Shown here: positions 33,590-43,242 of the stretch, piece by piece
How the letters are laid out: the number at the start of each line of letters is the position of its first letter
Numbering within the stretch: the first letter of the stretch is position 1
The notes under the pieces: model-generated
The model's database searches: none
Told to the model about the DNA's origin: nothing
What the model saw: the letters and a program-made list of their open reading frames with translations, nothing else
Made by a program: the position numbers and the translations under genes
Origin: Luteimonas sp. RC10
Lineage (GTDB): Bacteria; Pseudomonadota; Gammaproteobacteria; Xanthomonadales; Xanthomonadaceae
NCBI RefSeq assembly: GCF_014192745.1
Contig: NZ_JACHYJ010000001.1
Coordinates: 124,001-188,000, forward strand
DNA length: 64,000 bases
Reading direction: 5' to 3'

Positions 33590-35019
33590 CAGTCCTCCCC
33601 CACCGGGCCGTCCGCCGCCGAAATCGGCCGCATCGGCGTGCGCTCGCCCGCATCGTGGTCCGGGCCATCGTCGAACGGCTGCGGTCCCTTGCGGATCATC
33701 TTCAGGATGTAGCCGCCGCCCGCGCCGAACACCACCGCGTAGGCGATCGCGAACGCCGACAGCGACACGATGACGCTGGTGCGGTCGATCTCGCTGACCG
33801 CCTCGCTGGTGCGCAGCAGGCCCTGGATCACCCACGGTTGGCGGCCGATCTCGACCACGAACCAGCCCGCCAGCACGGCGATGAAGCCGCTGGGCGCCAT
33901 CAACCGCCAGGCATCGAGCAACCAGCGCGAGCGCAGCAACGTGCGCCGCCGCCAGGCCCACAGCGACACCGCGGTCAGCACCAGCATCGCCATGCCGATT
34001 CCCACCATGACCCGGAAGGCATAAAACACCGGCACCACCGGTGGTCGGTCCTCCGGCGGCACCGCGGTCAGCGGTGCGATGGTGCCGTCCCAACTGTGGG
34101 TCAGGATCACGCTGCCCAGGCGCGGGATGGCGATCTCGTAATCGTTGCGCTCGTCGTCGGGATTGGGCACCGCGAACAGCACCAGCGGCACGCCTGCACC
34201 GGGCGCGCCCGCATGCCAGTGCGCCTCCATCGCCGCGAGCTTCACCGGCTGCACCTCGCCCGTCTTCAGGCCATGCAGGTCGCCGACCACGATCTGCAGC
34301 GGCACGGTGATCGCGGCGAATACGATCGAGAGCTTCAGCATCCGCGCGCCGGCCTCGACATGCTCGCCGCGGCGCAGGTACCACGCCGCGACACCGCCGA
34401 CGACGAAGCAGGTGGTGATGAAGGCCGCCAGCACCATGTGTGCCAGGCGATAGGGGAACGAGGGATTGAAGATGACCGCCATCCAGTCGGCGGGATGGAA
34501 GACCCCGTCGACGAGCTCGTAGCCGGCCGGTGTATGCAGCCAGCTGTTGGCCGACAGGATCCAGAAGGTCGAGATCAGCGTGCCCACGGCCACCAGGCAG
34601 GTCGACAGGAAATGCAGCCGCTCCGAGACCCGTCCCCAGCCGAACAGCATCACGCCCAGGAAGCTCGCCTCCAGGAAGAACGCGGTCAGCACCTCATAGC
34701 TGAGCAGCGGCCCGAGGATGTTGCCTGCCGCGACGCTCAGCGCCGACCAGTTGGTGCCGAACTGGAAGCTCATCACGATGCCCGACACCACGCCCATGCC
34801 GAACGACACGGCGAAGATCCGCAGCCAGAAGAAGTACAGGTCGCGCCACACCGCCGCGCGCGTGCGCAGCCAGCGCCATTCCAGGAAGGCCAGCCAGCTC
34901 GACAGGCCGATCGTGAAGGCGGGAAACAACACATGGAAGGAAATCACGAATCCGAACTGGATCCGAGACAGCAGCAGCGTGTCCAACGCCGACGCTCCTT
35001 GCGTGAAACGGTCGGGCAT
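33589..35019 (-). CDS. cydA: Cytochrome bd-type quinol oxidase subunit I
   Basis: 476 residues, shorter than the ~520 of E. coli CydA, which suggests the short-Q-loop (CioA-like) class. Haem ligands are visible: His in SFHVLFPAFTIGL, His in YRLAHMVLAAF and Met in FYAFRVMVGIGM. The quinol-site motif reads GLKTGEVQPVKLAAMEAHW with Lys and Glu kept. Start ATG 35019 (MPDRFTQGASALDTLLLSRI). It oxidises ubiquinol and reduces oxygen to water at the inner membrane. The open frame extends much further upstream, but that part is a shadow of the gene on the other strand. Confidence 0.95.
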   Translation of the reverse strand: MPDRFTQGASALDTLLLSRIQFGFVISFHVLFPAFTIGLSSWLAFLEWRWLRTRAAVWRDLYFFWLRIFAVSFGMGVVSGIVMSFQFGTNWSALSVAAGNILGPLLSYEVLTAFFLEASFLGVMLFGWGRVSERLHFLSTCLVAVGTLISTFWILSANSWLHTPAGYELVDGVFHPADWMAVIFNPSFPYRLAHMVLAAFITTCFVVGGVAAWYLRRGEHVEAGARMLKLSIVFAAITVPLQIVVGDLHGLKTGEVQPVKLAAMEAHWHAGAPGAGVPLVLFAVPNPDDERNDYEIAIPRLGSVILTHSWDGTIAPLTAVPPEDRPPVVPVFYAFRVMVGIGMAMLVLTAVSLWAWRRRTLLRSRWLLDAWRLMAPSGFIAVLAGWFVVEIGRQPWVIQGLLRTSEAVSEIDRTSVIVSLSAFAIAYAVVFGAGGGYILKMIRKGPQPFDDGPDHDAGERTPMRPISAADGPVGED

Positions 35020-35241
35020 CGAGTGTGCGGCACCTGTCGTGAAACCGGGATGCGGTCGATCGTCGCGTTGCACGCTAGATGTGCAGACCCGTCGCGTCGG
35101 CGCCATAGCAGTCTGCAGATGGTCGCTCCCGGCTGGCATAGGGTCTTCCCCAGCTTGAGCCCACAGAACGATCCGGCCACGCTGGGCGCGGCGAACGGGT
35201 CCGCTTCGCAACATGCCACCGCCACGCGCAGGAGAGCGTCC

Positions 35242-37764
35242 ATGTCCGATCTTTCCGTCAGTTCTTCCGCGCCCGGTCTGGATCCGGCCGCGTCGACCAA
35301 TGACTGGGCTACCGACAAGGCCGACATCATCGCCTCGCTGCCTCCCGGGCTCTTGCCCGCAGACATCCGACAGTTGCCGCATCTGCTTGAGGGTGCGACC
35401 GCGCGTGCCAATGCCGATCTCATCGCGTCCCTGCCGCCGGGGGTGGTGCCCGAGGACATCGCCCGTCTCATTCAGATCGCTGATGGCGCGAACGCGCAGC
35501 GCGAGACGATGGACATCATCACCGACGGCGGCAAGTTCAAGGCACTGGCCGAGGACAGGAACCTGTCGGTGGACGACATCAAATCCAGCGCGCATCCGGG
35601 GGCCGGCGGCGACGGTTGGTTGCAGGTCACCACCAAGAATGGCGACCACTACGCGATCCCCGAAGCGAAGGCGCCGGGCGCGTACGCGGCGGCCGAGCAC
35701 CACTACCTGAATCTGGCATCGGGCAGCGAACGAATCGACGAGATCCGCGAGCAGGCCGGGCTGCCGGCGCGCGACAAGACGGACCTCTACGCGCTCGAAA
35801 CCGACATCGAGCACGACGGCAAGCCGCTGAAGGTCGAAGACGCGGCGATGAAGTTGATGATCGAGGACTTGCGCGACCGCGATCTGGAGACCGACAGCAA
35901 GGAGGCCAAGCTGCTGCGCCTGCTCGAAGCCGATCACGCGGTGACCGAAGGCAAAGATGTCATTCCTGTCTACGAAGAGCGGCTGTCGGGCGCCGGCAGC
36001 GCCACCCGCACGCAACACGAAGGCGCGCGTAAGCTCGAGCCCGTCGACATGCAGGACATGCTGGAGGCGTCGAAGATCCGCGACGGGATCGGTGATCTGA
36101 TGCGGTCGGATGAGATCGCCAAGCTGCATCACGAAAAACTGAAGGAAGCGCTCGACGCCGTCCCCGGCGACGGCGTGAGGAATGTCGAGAAGAATCTGAC
36201 CGAGTTGCTCGAGGGCACGGATTACCTCAAGGCCATCAGCGAGCTCCCGGACTCCGAGATGCCGCGCGCCTATGCCGACATCGAGAACGCGCTGTCCCAG
36301 TTGGCAGTGCTCGACCCGAAGCGAGCGGAAAGCGCGTCCAAGATCTTTGCCAACAATGCGCTGGCGGCGGACTTCGACACCACCTTCGCCGACCCCTCGT
36401 CGATCGACGCCGATGCCGCTGCCGATGCCGTGGACGCCGGCCTGGGGGCGATCAGCAACGGTATCGACAAGGCCGGGCTGCCGTTCCAGCTCGCCGACAA
36501 GATCGAAGCGTTCCTGAAGGACGCCGGCATCGCCGGCAAGCAGGATTTCGCGAAGATGGCGGCCGAGCTGCGCGGCGGCGACTTCGTCGATCACGACACG
36601 ATCGACGCCGCGATCGACAAGTCGGGCATCCAGGGCGAGCGCCGCGAATCGATCCGCTCGCTGTATCACGACCTGTCGTCGAACGGCGTGCTGTCCGCGG
36701 TCACCGGCGCGATCGGGGTCGTCTCGACGGCCCGCCAGCTCGCAGGCGGCGACCTCGGGGAGACGCCGGAAGAGAAGCTGGCGACCGCCGGCGGGCTGCT
36801 GAGCATGATCGGCAGCCTGCCCGAATCGACATCACTGCTGCGCAACCTCACCAAGGGCATCGACGGCTCGACGCTGAAGCTGCTGGGCATCGGCGACGGC
36901 GCCCGGGACGCGCTCGATATCGAAACGCGGCAGGGCAATATGGGGGTCGATGCGATCGGCGAGCGGGTCGCCGACACCGACATTCCTGATGGCCCGAAGG
37001 TCGAGCACCGCGACCGCATCCTCGATGGGCTGACCGATGCGGCCAAGGGCGGACTCGACGGCCAGGATGCCACCCGGGCCGCGAAGGCCACCTTCAACAC
37101 GCTGGTGGACTACTCGGGCCGGGTTGGCGGCGTATTGGGCGCGGTCACCGGCGGCCTCGGCGCGCATGCCGCGCTGTCGAGCGGCGACGCCAGCGACGCG
37201 GAGAAGGCGAGCGCGGTCGTCGGCGCGATCTCCGGCACGCTGGGCGTGGTCCAGCCGGCGCTGAGCACCGCGAGCGAGTTCACCACGGCGGCGGCGGCCG
37301 CCGGCAAGACCGGTGCCAGCGCAGCGTTGTCGGCCCTGCGCATGGTCTCGCGCGTGGCCGGGCCGCTTGCGATCCCACTGACCATCGTCGATCTGTTCGC
37401 GAACATCTTCACGTCGCGTGCAAAGAGCAAGGCGATCAATCGCGAACAGTACGACTGGTTCAACCAACTGGCCAACGACGGCGTCGCGAAGGGCGACTGG
37501 GCAGTCAAGTACGACTGGGTGCGCACCACGCTGGCCGATTTCAAGGATGCCAAGCAGACCGTCGGGAACTACTGGGACCTCCGGGACGCGAAGTGGGGGG
37601 GACGCAAGAGCCCGGAGGACGTGAGCATCTTCGAGCATCGCCGATCCGAGTTCGGTGAGTTCAAGAGGCGCTGGGAAGAAAACCGGCAACCCACCACCTA
37701 CATCTCGTATCTCGACGCCGGCAAGCACAAGGAAGACATGAAGCGCGCCAAGGACGCGGCCTGA
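35242..37764 (+). CDS. 840-residue effector-like protein of unknown function
   Basis: Start ATG 35242 with GGAGA upstream. The N-terminus is Ser-rich and flexible (MSDLSVSSSAPGLDPAASTN), then two copies of a 31-residue unit: ADIIASLPPGLLPADIRQL (27-45) and ADLIASLPPGVVPEDIARL (58-76). The middle (100-600) is acidic and helical without recognised motifs. Three hydrophobic stretches follow at about 628-645, 657-673 and 705-723, then a basic, aromatic C-terminus (INREQYDWFNQLANDGVAKG). No Sec signal is seen. The plan resembles translocated or pore-forming effectors, but I match no family and see no secretion genes nearby. GC content is slightly lower than the neighbours. Confidence 0.8.
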   Translation: MSDLSVSSSAPGLDPAASTNDWATDKADIIASLPPGLLPADIRQLPHLLEGATARANADLIASLPPGVVPEDIARLIQIADGANAQRETMDIITDGGKFKALAEDRNLSVDDIKSSAHPGAGGDGWLQVTTKNGDHYAIPEAKAPGAYAAAEHHYLNLASGSERIDEIREQAGLPARDKTDLYALETDIEHDGKPLKVEDAAMKLMIEDLRDRDLETDSKEAKLLRLLEADHAVTEGKDVIPVYEERLSGAGSATRTQHEGARKLEPVDMQDMLEASKIRDGIGDLMRSDEIAKLHHEKLKEALDAVPGDGVRNVEKNLTELLEGTDYLKAISELPDSEMPRAYADIENALSQLAVLDPKRAESASKIFANNALAADFDTTFADPSSIDADAAADAVDAGLGAISNGIDKAGLPFQLADKIEAFLKDAGIAGKQDFAKMAAELRGGDFVDHDTIDAAIDKSGIQGERRESIRSLYHDLSSNGVLSAVTGAIGVVSTARQLAGGDLGETPEEKLATAGGLLSMIGSLPESTSLLRNLTKGIDGSTLKLLGIGDGARDALDIETRQGNMGVDAIGERVADTDIPDGPKVEHRDRILDGLTDAAKGGLDGQDATRAAKATFNTLVDYSGRVGGVLGAVTGGLGAHAALSSGDASDAEKASAVVGAISGTLGVVQPALSTASEFTTAAAAAGKTGASAALSALRMVSRVAGPLAIPLTIVDLFANIFTSRAKSKAINREQYDWFNQLANDGVAKGDWAVKYDWVRTTLADFKDAKQTVGNYWDLRDAKWGGRKSPEDVSIFEHRRSEFGEFKRRWEENRQPTTYISYLDAGKHKEDMKRAKDAA

Positions 37765-37868
37765 TCCGCGTACGCGCACGCGCGAAGGCGCCATGACCTT
37801 CGCCAGAGCGGCTGTGGGGCGCGCGCCGGTACACTGCGCGCTCCTTTCCGCTCCACGGATCGCTGCCG

Positions 37869-40238
37869 ATGCGTCGTCTGCCGCTGTATTGGGTGCTCGC
37901 CTGCGCCTTCGCCACCCCGCTCGCCGCCGCGCAACCCGCGCAGCCGCTGACCCTGGACCGGATCATGGCCGACCCGGACTGGATCGGCGCGCCGGTTGAA
38001 TCGGCCTGGTGGAGCTGGGACGGCAGCCGCGCCTACTACACCGCCAAGCGCGAAGACAGCAACGTGCGCGACACCTGGGTGCAGCCGCTCGCCGGCGGCG
38101 CCTCGGTACGTGTGGACGATGCGACGCGTCCCGACATCGACGGGCGCGAGCCGATCCTCGATGCGACCCGCACGCGCATGGCCTTCATGCGCAATGGCGA
38201 TCTGTTCGTGCGCGACCTGCGCACCGGTCAGCTGAGCCAGATCACCCGCACCGAAGCGACCGAGACGCAGGCGCAGTGGACGACCGGCGGTGGCTTGGTG
38301 TGGCGGTCTGGCGACGACTGGTATGGCTGGGACCCGCAACGCGGCACCGCGCAGCTGACCAGCCTCAAGGCCGAAGCCGACCCGACCAAGCCGCCGCCGG
38401 CCGACGCTTTGCGCGACCGGCAATTGCGCATGATCGAAACCCTGCGCACCGAGCGCGAGCGCCGCGATGCGCTGCGCGCACAGAACGAGACCTGGCGTCG
38501 GACCGATGCCACGCGCGCCCCCGGCCCGGTGTATCTGGGCAAGGATGTGACCATTGCCGGCAGTGCACTGTCGCCGGCCGGCGATCGCCTGATCGTGGTC
38601 ACCGAGCCCAAGGACGGCGACGCCGGCCGCGACGGCAAGATGCCCAAGTACGTCACCGAATCGGGCTACGAGGAATTCGAGGACGTGCGTACCCGCGTGG
38701 GCCGCAACGACCCGCTGCCGCACCGGCTGTGGCTGGTGGACCTGGCCACCGGGCGGGTGCGCGAACTCGGCACCGGCACGCTGCCGGGCATCGGGACCGA
38801 TCCGCTGGCCGATCTGCGCCGGGCCGCCGGCAAGCCGCCACTGCAGGGCGACCGCCCGGTGCGCCTGGAGATCGACGGCCGCGGCGGTGGCGGCGGTGCG
38901 ATCCGCTGGAGCGACGACGGCCGCAACGTCGCGCTGTCGATCCATTCGGTCGACAACAAGGACCGCTGGCTGGCGACCGTCGACCTGGAGAGCGCGACGC
39001 TGCGCAGCCGCCACCGGCTGACCGATCCGGCCTGGATCAACTGGGACTTCAACGAGTTCGGCTGGCTGCCCGACCACCGCACGCTGTGGTTCCTGTCCGA
39101 GGAATCGGGCTACTCGCATCTCTACCTGCATGACGGCTCGCGCCAGCGCGCGCTGACCTCCGGCCGCTGGGAGGTCTCGTCGCCGGTGATGTCGCACGAC
39201 GGCAGCCGCTTCTTCTTCCTGTGCAACCAGCAGTGGCCAGGCCGTTACGAGGTCTGCATGTCCGGCGACGGCGGTGTGCGCGAGATCACCGCCACCGGCG
39301 GCATCGAGGACTTCGCGCTCTCGCCCGACGAGACCCGCCTGCTGCTGCGCACCTCATCGAGCTATCTGCCGCCGCAGCTGGCGGTCGCCGACGTCAACGA
39401 TGGCGCCGTGCGCGTGCTCACCGACACCCGCACGGCCGAGTTCAAGGCCTACGATTGGCTGCAGCCGCAGTACGTGCAGGTCCCGTCCAAGCACGGCGCC
39501 GGCGCGGTCTGGGGCAAGTTCTATGGTCCGAAGGACTACGAACCCGGCCGCAAGTACCCGGTGGTGCTGTTCGTGCACGGCGCCGGCTACCTGCAGAACG
39601 TCAGCGACCGCTACCCCAATTACTTCCGCGAGCAGATGTTCCACAACATGCTCGTGCAGCAGGGGTATCTGGTCCTCGACCTCGACTTCCGCGCCTCGGC
39701 CGGCTACGGCCGCGACTGGCGCACCGCGATCTACCGGCAGATGGGCCACCCGGAGCTTGAGGATTATCTCGACGGCATCGACTGGCTGGTCGAGCACCAC
39801 CAGGCCGACCGCGACCGCGTGGGCATCTACGGCGGCAGCTACGGCGGCTTCATGACGTTCATGGCGCTGATGCGCGAACCGGGCCGTTTCAAGGCCGGCG
39901 CGGCGTTGCGCCCGGTCGCCGACTGGTCGCAGTACAACCACGCCTACACCGCCAACATCCTCAACACGCCCGAGATCGATCCGGAGGCCTATCTGAAGTC
40001 CTCGCCGATCGAATACGCCGACCGCCTGCAGGACCACCTGCTGATCAGTCACGGCATGATCGACGACAACGTGTTCTACAAGGACTCGGTGATGATGGCC
40101 CAGCGCCTGATCGAACTGCGCAAGGACAAGTGGGAACTGGCGAGCTACCCGCTCGAGCGGCACGCCTACCAGCATCCGGCCTCGTGGTACGACCAGTACC
40201 GCCGCATCCACGAACTGTTCGAACGCACGCTCAAGTGA
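37869..40238 (+). CDS. Secreted S9-family (DPP IV-like) peptidase
   Basis: 789 residues. Signal peptide [20 protein letters not shown]. An N-terminal beta-propeller (about 40-540) and a C-terminal alpha/beta hydrolase domain with the catalytic Ser in [12 protein letters not shown] (Ser657), Asp in [11 protein letters not shown] and His in LERHAYQHP. These enzymes remove dipeptides from N-termini in the periplasm, common in protein-degrading Xanthomonadaceae. An S46 peptidase is encoded at 50207-52276. The stop overlaps the next start (GTGA). Confidence 0.94.
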   Translation: MRRLPLYWVLACAFATPLAAAQPAQPLTLDRIMADPDWIGAPVESAWWSWDGSRAYYTAKREDSNVRDTWVQPLAGGASVRVDDATRPDIDGREPILDATRTRMAFMRNGDLFVRDLRTGQLSQITRTEATETQAQWTTGGGLVWRSGDDWYGWDPQRGTAQLTSLKAEADPTKPPPADALRDRQLRMIETLRTERERRDALRAQNETWRRTDATRAPGPVYLGKDVTIAGSALSPAGDRLIVVTEPKDGDAGRDGKMPKYVTESGYEEFEDVRTRVGRNDPLPHRLWLVDLATGRVRELGTGTLPGIGTDPLADLRRAAGKPPLQGDRPVRLEIDGRGGGGGAIRWSDDGRNVALSIHSVDNKDRWLATVDLESATLRSRHRLTDPAWINWDFNEFGWLPDHRTLWFLSEESGYSHLYLHDGSRQRALTSGRWEVSSPVMSHDGSRFFFLCNQQWPGRYEVCMSGDGGVREITATGGIEDFALSPDETRLLLRTSSSYLPPQLAVADVNDGAVRVLTDTRTAEFKAYDWLQPQYVQVPSKHGAGAVWGKFYGPKDYEPGRKYPVVLFVHGAGYLQNVSDRYPNYFREQMFHNMLVQQGYLVLDLDFRASAGYGRDWRTAIYRQMGHPELEDYLDGIDWLVEHHQADRDRVGIYGGSYGGFMTFMALMREPGRFKAGAALRPVADWSQYNHAYTANILNTPEIDPEAYLKSSPIEYADRLQDHLLISHGMIDDNVFYKDSVMMAQRLIELRKDKWELASYPLERHAYQHPASWYDQYRRIHELFERTLK

Positions 40239-40723
40239 CGCCTGCGCCACTGCCGGCGGTCGAACTGCTGCGACCGGCGCCGTGGAAGCGGCTGGCGCTG
40301 TTGGCCGTGTCGTTGGTGCTGGTCGGGCTGGCGGTCGCGGTCGGCGACCGGCAGCCCACGGTCGCCTGGAGCCTGGGCGGGATATTCGGGGCCTGCGCAC
40401 TGCTGGCACTGGCCGGGCTGCTGCCCGGCGCCCACCATCTGCGGCTCGATTCCCACGGCCTGGAGGTGCGTGCGCTGTTCAGGACCACGCGCCTGGCCTG
40501 GAGCGACATCGCCCGATTCGGCACCACCCGGGTCGGCCTGCACCCGGTCGTCGGGCTGGACTTCGCCCCGCACGTCGATCGCGGCGCGCAGCTGCGGCGG
40601 GTCAACCGCGGCCTGAGCGGCTTCCACGGCGCCCTGCCCGACACTTACGGCCTGGGCGCCGAGGCACTCGCGGCTCGGCTGCAGCAGTGGCACCGGACCC
40701 ACGCGCCGGCCAGCGGGGATTGA
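40235..40723 (+). CDS. Small membrane protein with PH-like domain
   Basis: 162 residues, GTG start at 40235 overlapping the S9 peptidase stop by four bases. Two membrane helices (about 18-38 and 46-64), then a segment [20 protein letters not shown] followed by [10 protein letters not shown] and LDFAPHV that fits the bacterial PH fold seen in YdbT/STM3941-type proteins. Overlap suggests coexpression with the peptidase. Function unknown. Confidence 0.75.
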   Translation: MTPAPLPAVELLRPAPWKRLALLAVSLVLVGLAVAVGDRQPTVAWSLGGIFGACALLALAGLLPGAHHLRLDSHGLEVRALFRTTRLAWSDIARFGTTRVGLHPVVGLDFAPHVDRGAQLRRVNRGLSGFHGALPDTYGLGAEALAARLQQWHRTHAPASGD

Positions 40724-40767
40724 CCCGGATCAATGCCGACCGGGGCGACGCACCTACAATGCCCCGG

Positions 40768-41682
40768 ATGAACGACACTTTCGACACGGTCCGGGACTAC
40801 CTCACCGGGCTGCAGGACCGCATCTGCGCCGCGATCGAGCAGGCCGATGGCCAGGCCCGGTTCGCCGAGGACCTGTGGCAGCGCGCCGAAGGGGGCGGCG
40901 GCAGAACCCGCGTGCTGCGCGATGGCGCGGTGTTCGAGCAGGCCGGGATCGGCTTCTCCGACGTCAGCGGTACCCGGCTGCCGCCCTCGGCCAGCACCCA
41001 CCGGCCGGAACTGGCCGGCGCGTCGTGGCGCGCCACCGGCGTGTCGCTGGTGTTCCACCCGCGCAACCCGCACCTGCCCACGACCCACGCCAACGTGCGC
41101 CATTTCCGCGCGATGCGTGATGGCGAAGTGGTGGCCTGGTGGTTCGGCGGCGGGTTCGATCTGACGCCGTTCTACCCGGTCGACGAGGACATCGTGCACT
41201 GGCACCGCACCGCGCGGGCGCTGTGCGAACCGTTCGGCGGCCAGGAACGCTACGAGGCCCACAAGCGCTGGTGTGACCAGTACTTCTTCCTCGGCCACCG
41301 CGCCGAGACCCGGGGCGTGGGCGGCTTGTTCTTCGACGACCAGCACGGCGATTTCGAGCACGAGTTCGCCTACATGCGGGCCGTCGGCGACGGCTTCCTC
41401 GATGCCTACTTGCCGATCGTCGCGCGGCGCCGCGACACGCCCTACGGCGAGCGCGAGCGGGAGTTCCAGCTCTATCGCCGCGGCCGCTACGTCGAGTTCA
41501 ACCTGGTCTACGACCGCGGCACGCTGTTCGGGCTGCAGTCGGGCGGACGCGCCGAATCGATCCTGATGAGCCTGCCGCCGCGCGTGCGCTGGGAATACGG
41601 CTACACGCCCGAGGCCGACAGTGCCGAGGCGCGGCTGGCCGACTACCTGCGCCCGCGCGACTGGCTCACCGAACTGGCCTGA
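40768..41682 (+). CDS. hemF: Oxygen-dependent coproporphyrinogen III oxidase
   Basis: 304 residues with hallmark segments [67 protein letters not shown] and [16 protein letters not shown]. It decarboxylates coproporphyrinogen III to protoporphyrinogen IX in haem synthesis using O2. I chose ATG 40768 ([12 protein letters not shown]) as most like the family; ATG 40759 adds three residues and neither has a strong ribosome site. The RluA-type gene starts four bases after it. Confidence 0.96.
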   Translation: MNDTFDTVRDYLTGLQDRICAAIEQADGQARFAEDLWQRAEGGGGRTRVLRDGAVFEQAGIGFSDVSGTRLPPSASTHRPELAGASWRATGVSLVFHPRNPHLPTTHANVRHFRAMRDGEVVAWWFGGGFDLTPFYPVDEDIVHWHRTARALCEPFGGQERYEAHKRWCDQYFFLGHRAETRGVGGLFFDDQHGDFEHEFAYMRAVGDGFLDAYLPIVARRRDTPYGEREREFQLYRRGRYVEFNLVYDRGTLFGLQSGGRAESILMSLPPRVRWEYGYTPEADSAEARLADYLRPRDWLTELA

Positions 41683-41686
41683 TCCC

Positions 41687-42370
41687 ATGGCGGCGACAGT
41701 CCTCGACATCGCGCATCCGGACGTCGTCCCGGACTGCCTGCGCCAGCTCTACGGCGACGACCACGTGCTGGCTTTCGACAAGCCCGCCGGGCTGCTGTCG
41801 GTGCCCGGCCGCGGGCCGGACAAGCAGGACAGCATGGCCACCCGCGCCCGCGCGCAGTGGCCCGACGCGCGGGTCGTGCACCGGCTGGACATGGCGACCT
41901 CCGGGCTGATGCTGCTGGCCCGGGGCGCGGAGGCGCAGCGCGTGCTCGGGGCGGCGTTCGAGGGACGTCGGGTCGAGAAGCGCTACATCGCGGTCGTCGA
42001 CGGCTGGCCGACCGAGGAGGCCGGCGAGATCGACCTGCCGCTGCTGGTCGACTGGCCGGAGCGGCCCCGGCAGAAGATCGATCCGGTCGACGGCAAGCCG
42101 GCGCTGACCCGCTGGCGGGTGCTGCGGCGCGAGACCGCCGCCGACGGCGCACCGGTCGCCCGCCTGGTGCTGATGCCGGTGACCGGACGTAGTCACCAAC
42201 TGCGCGTTCATCTGCAGGCGATCGGCCATCCGATTCTCGGCGACCCGCTGTACGCGCCCGAGCCTGCACAGCGCCGCGCCCCGCGCCTGCTGCTGCACGC
42301 CGAATCGCTCGAACTGCCCCACCCGGCCACCGGCGCACCGCTGCGCCTGCACTGCCCGACGCCGTTCTAG
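41687..42370 (+). CDS. RluA-family pseudouridine synthase
   Basis: 227 residues. DDHVLAFDKPAGLLSVPGRG, the catalytic Asp in RVVHRLDMATSGLMLLARG, KRYIAVVDGW and the C-terminal LVLMPVTGRSHQLRVHLQAI followed by GHPILGDPLYAP. There is no S4 domain, and the short length fits RluA itself (23S U746 / tRNA U32) more than RluC/D. ATG 41687 follows hemF by four bases. Confidence 0.9.
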   Translation: MAATVLDIAHPDVVPDCLRQLYGDDHVLAFDKPAGLLSVPGRGPDKQDSMATRARAQWPDARVVHRLDMATSGLMLLARGAEAQRVLGAAFEGRRVEKRYIAVVDGWPTEEAGEIDLPLLVDWPERPRQKIDPVDGKPALTRWRVLRRETAADGAPVARLVLMPVTGRSHQLRVHLQAIGHPILGDPLYAPEPAQRRAPRLLLHAESLELPHPATGAPLRLHCPTPF

Positions 42371-42512
42371 AAGAACACGGGTGATCGAGGATTGCGCTGA
42401 TTGAATTCCAGCGCATGCTAATCACCTATATCTGCTTGAACGACGGGATAAACGCTTATCTCCGAGTGTGGAGGACGGAGGTTCCACTCCGGGCGGGCAA
42501 CCGCCTGGCGAC

Positions 42513-42746
42513 CGGAAGCCGCTCCCCCTCGGCAAGGCATCCTGCCTTGACTCGGGCGCGCGCCATCCATGGCGCGCTTGACGCGGCCACCGGCCGCCAG
42601 TCGGCTGCCGAGTCCGCCACGTCATTGCCTTCGTTTAGGGCGACTGAGCCCCCGGATGGACGAAGTCGCAGGCCTTCGATCTCAGTGCGTCGCGATGGCC
42701 GGGGATTGCGCGAGCGGGTCACGGATGGTCCACGGCGGCGAGTCAG
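42513..42746 (+). repeat. Dispersed intergenic repeat, copy B
   Basis: Diverged copy of the element at 26329-26640, same orientation. Shared blocks: CGGAAGCCGCTCCCCCTCGG, TGCCTTGACTCGGGCGCGCG, CCATCCATGGCGCGCTTG, GGGGATTGCGCGAGCGGGTC and GGCGGCGAGTCAG. It lies in an 872-base gene-free gap (42371-43242) that also holds the REP-like hairpin and the polA terminator; from 42818 to 42955 and from 42992 to 43242 I see nothing I can name. Confidence 0.75.
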
Positions 42747-42762
42747 CGATGTATGAATGACC

Positions 42763-42817
42763 AAAACCGGGGTCAGAGTGCAGTTTCGCCTCGTGAAATT
42801 GCACTCTGACCCCGTTT
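42763..42817. repeat. REP-like hairpin element with GGGGTCAGAGTGCA arms
   Basis: Left arm AAAACCGGGGTCAGAGTGCA (42763-42782) and right arm TGCACTCTGACCCCGTTT (42800-42817) pair around a short loop with one mismatch and one extra base. The core GGGGTCAGAGT also forms the ends of the element at 56171-56287. Such hairpins are typical substrates of REP-associated Y1 transposases; no such gene is in the window. Confidence 0.7.
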
Positions 42818-42955
42818 CTGGACCTCTGGTTTGCGGGCGAACGCCTGAGTAACGGCAACGCTGACCGCGAAGCGGCCTGACCGGGAGACGCGCGGCTTCC
42901 TGCGCGCTGGCTGCGTCCATCCGGCGTCAAACTCCAATACGCGGCAGACGGACAT

Positions 42956-42991
42956 AAAAAAGCCCCGTAGGCAGGGGGGGCCTACGGGGCT
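42956..42991 (-). terminator. Rho-independent terminator downstream of polA
   Basis: AGCCCCGTAGGC (42961-42972) and GCCTACGGGGCT (42980-42991) form a perfect 12-bp stem with a 7-base loop. On the minus strand the stem is followed by six T (42961-42956). It lies about 250 bases past the polA stop. Confidence 0.85.
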
Positions 42992-43242
42992 CGGGAACCG
43001 GGCTCGGGGAGAAGCCTGTTGGTTCCGGTCGATCACTCCAGGGGAAGGGAGGGATCTGCGACAGACCTTGCATCTGTCGCGAGTATGAGACCACTCGACG
43101 CATTGATGGTTCGTGAAGGCGACATTCAATTTTCGGGCAAATTCAGGCTGCATTTACTCCGTCGCGCTGCACTCCCCTGCATGCGGCAGCGCGGCAAATA
43201 CAGCCACGCCGGCCCAGGTGCGCGCGGACCGCCTGACCGGGA

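Noticed and set aside
33589..36669. Very long open frame that would extend CydA to 1,026 residues
   Set aside because: The extra N-terminal part is antisense to the 840-residue plus-strand gene and lacks protein features; CydA proper starts at 35019.
42422..42920. Arg-rich open frames inside the dispersed repeat
   Set aside because: They differ between the two copies, contain no motif and follow the repeat rather than a gene.
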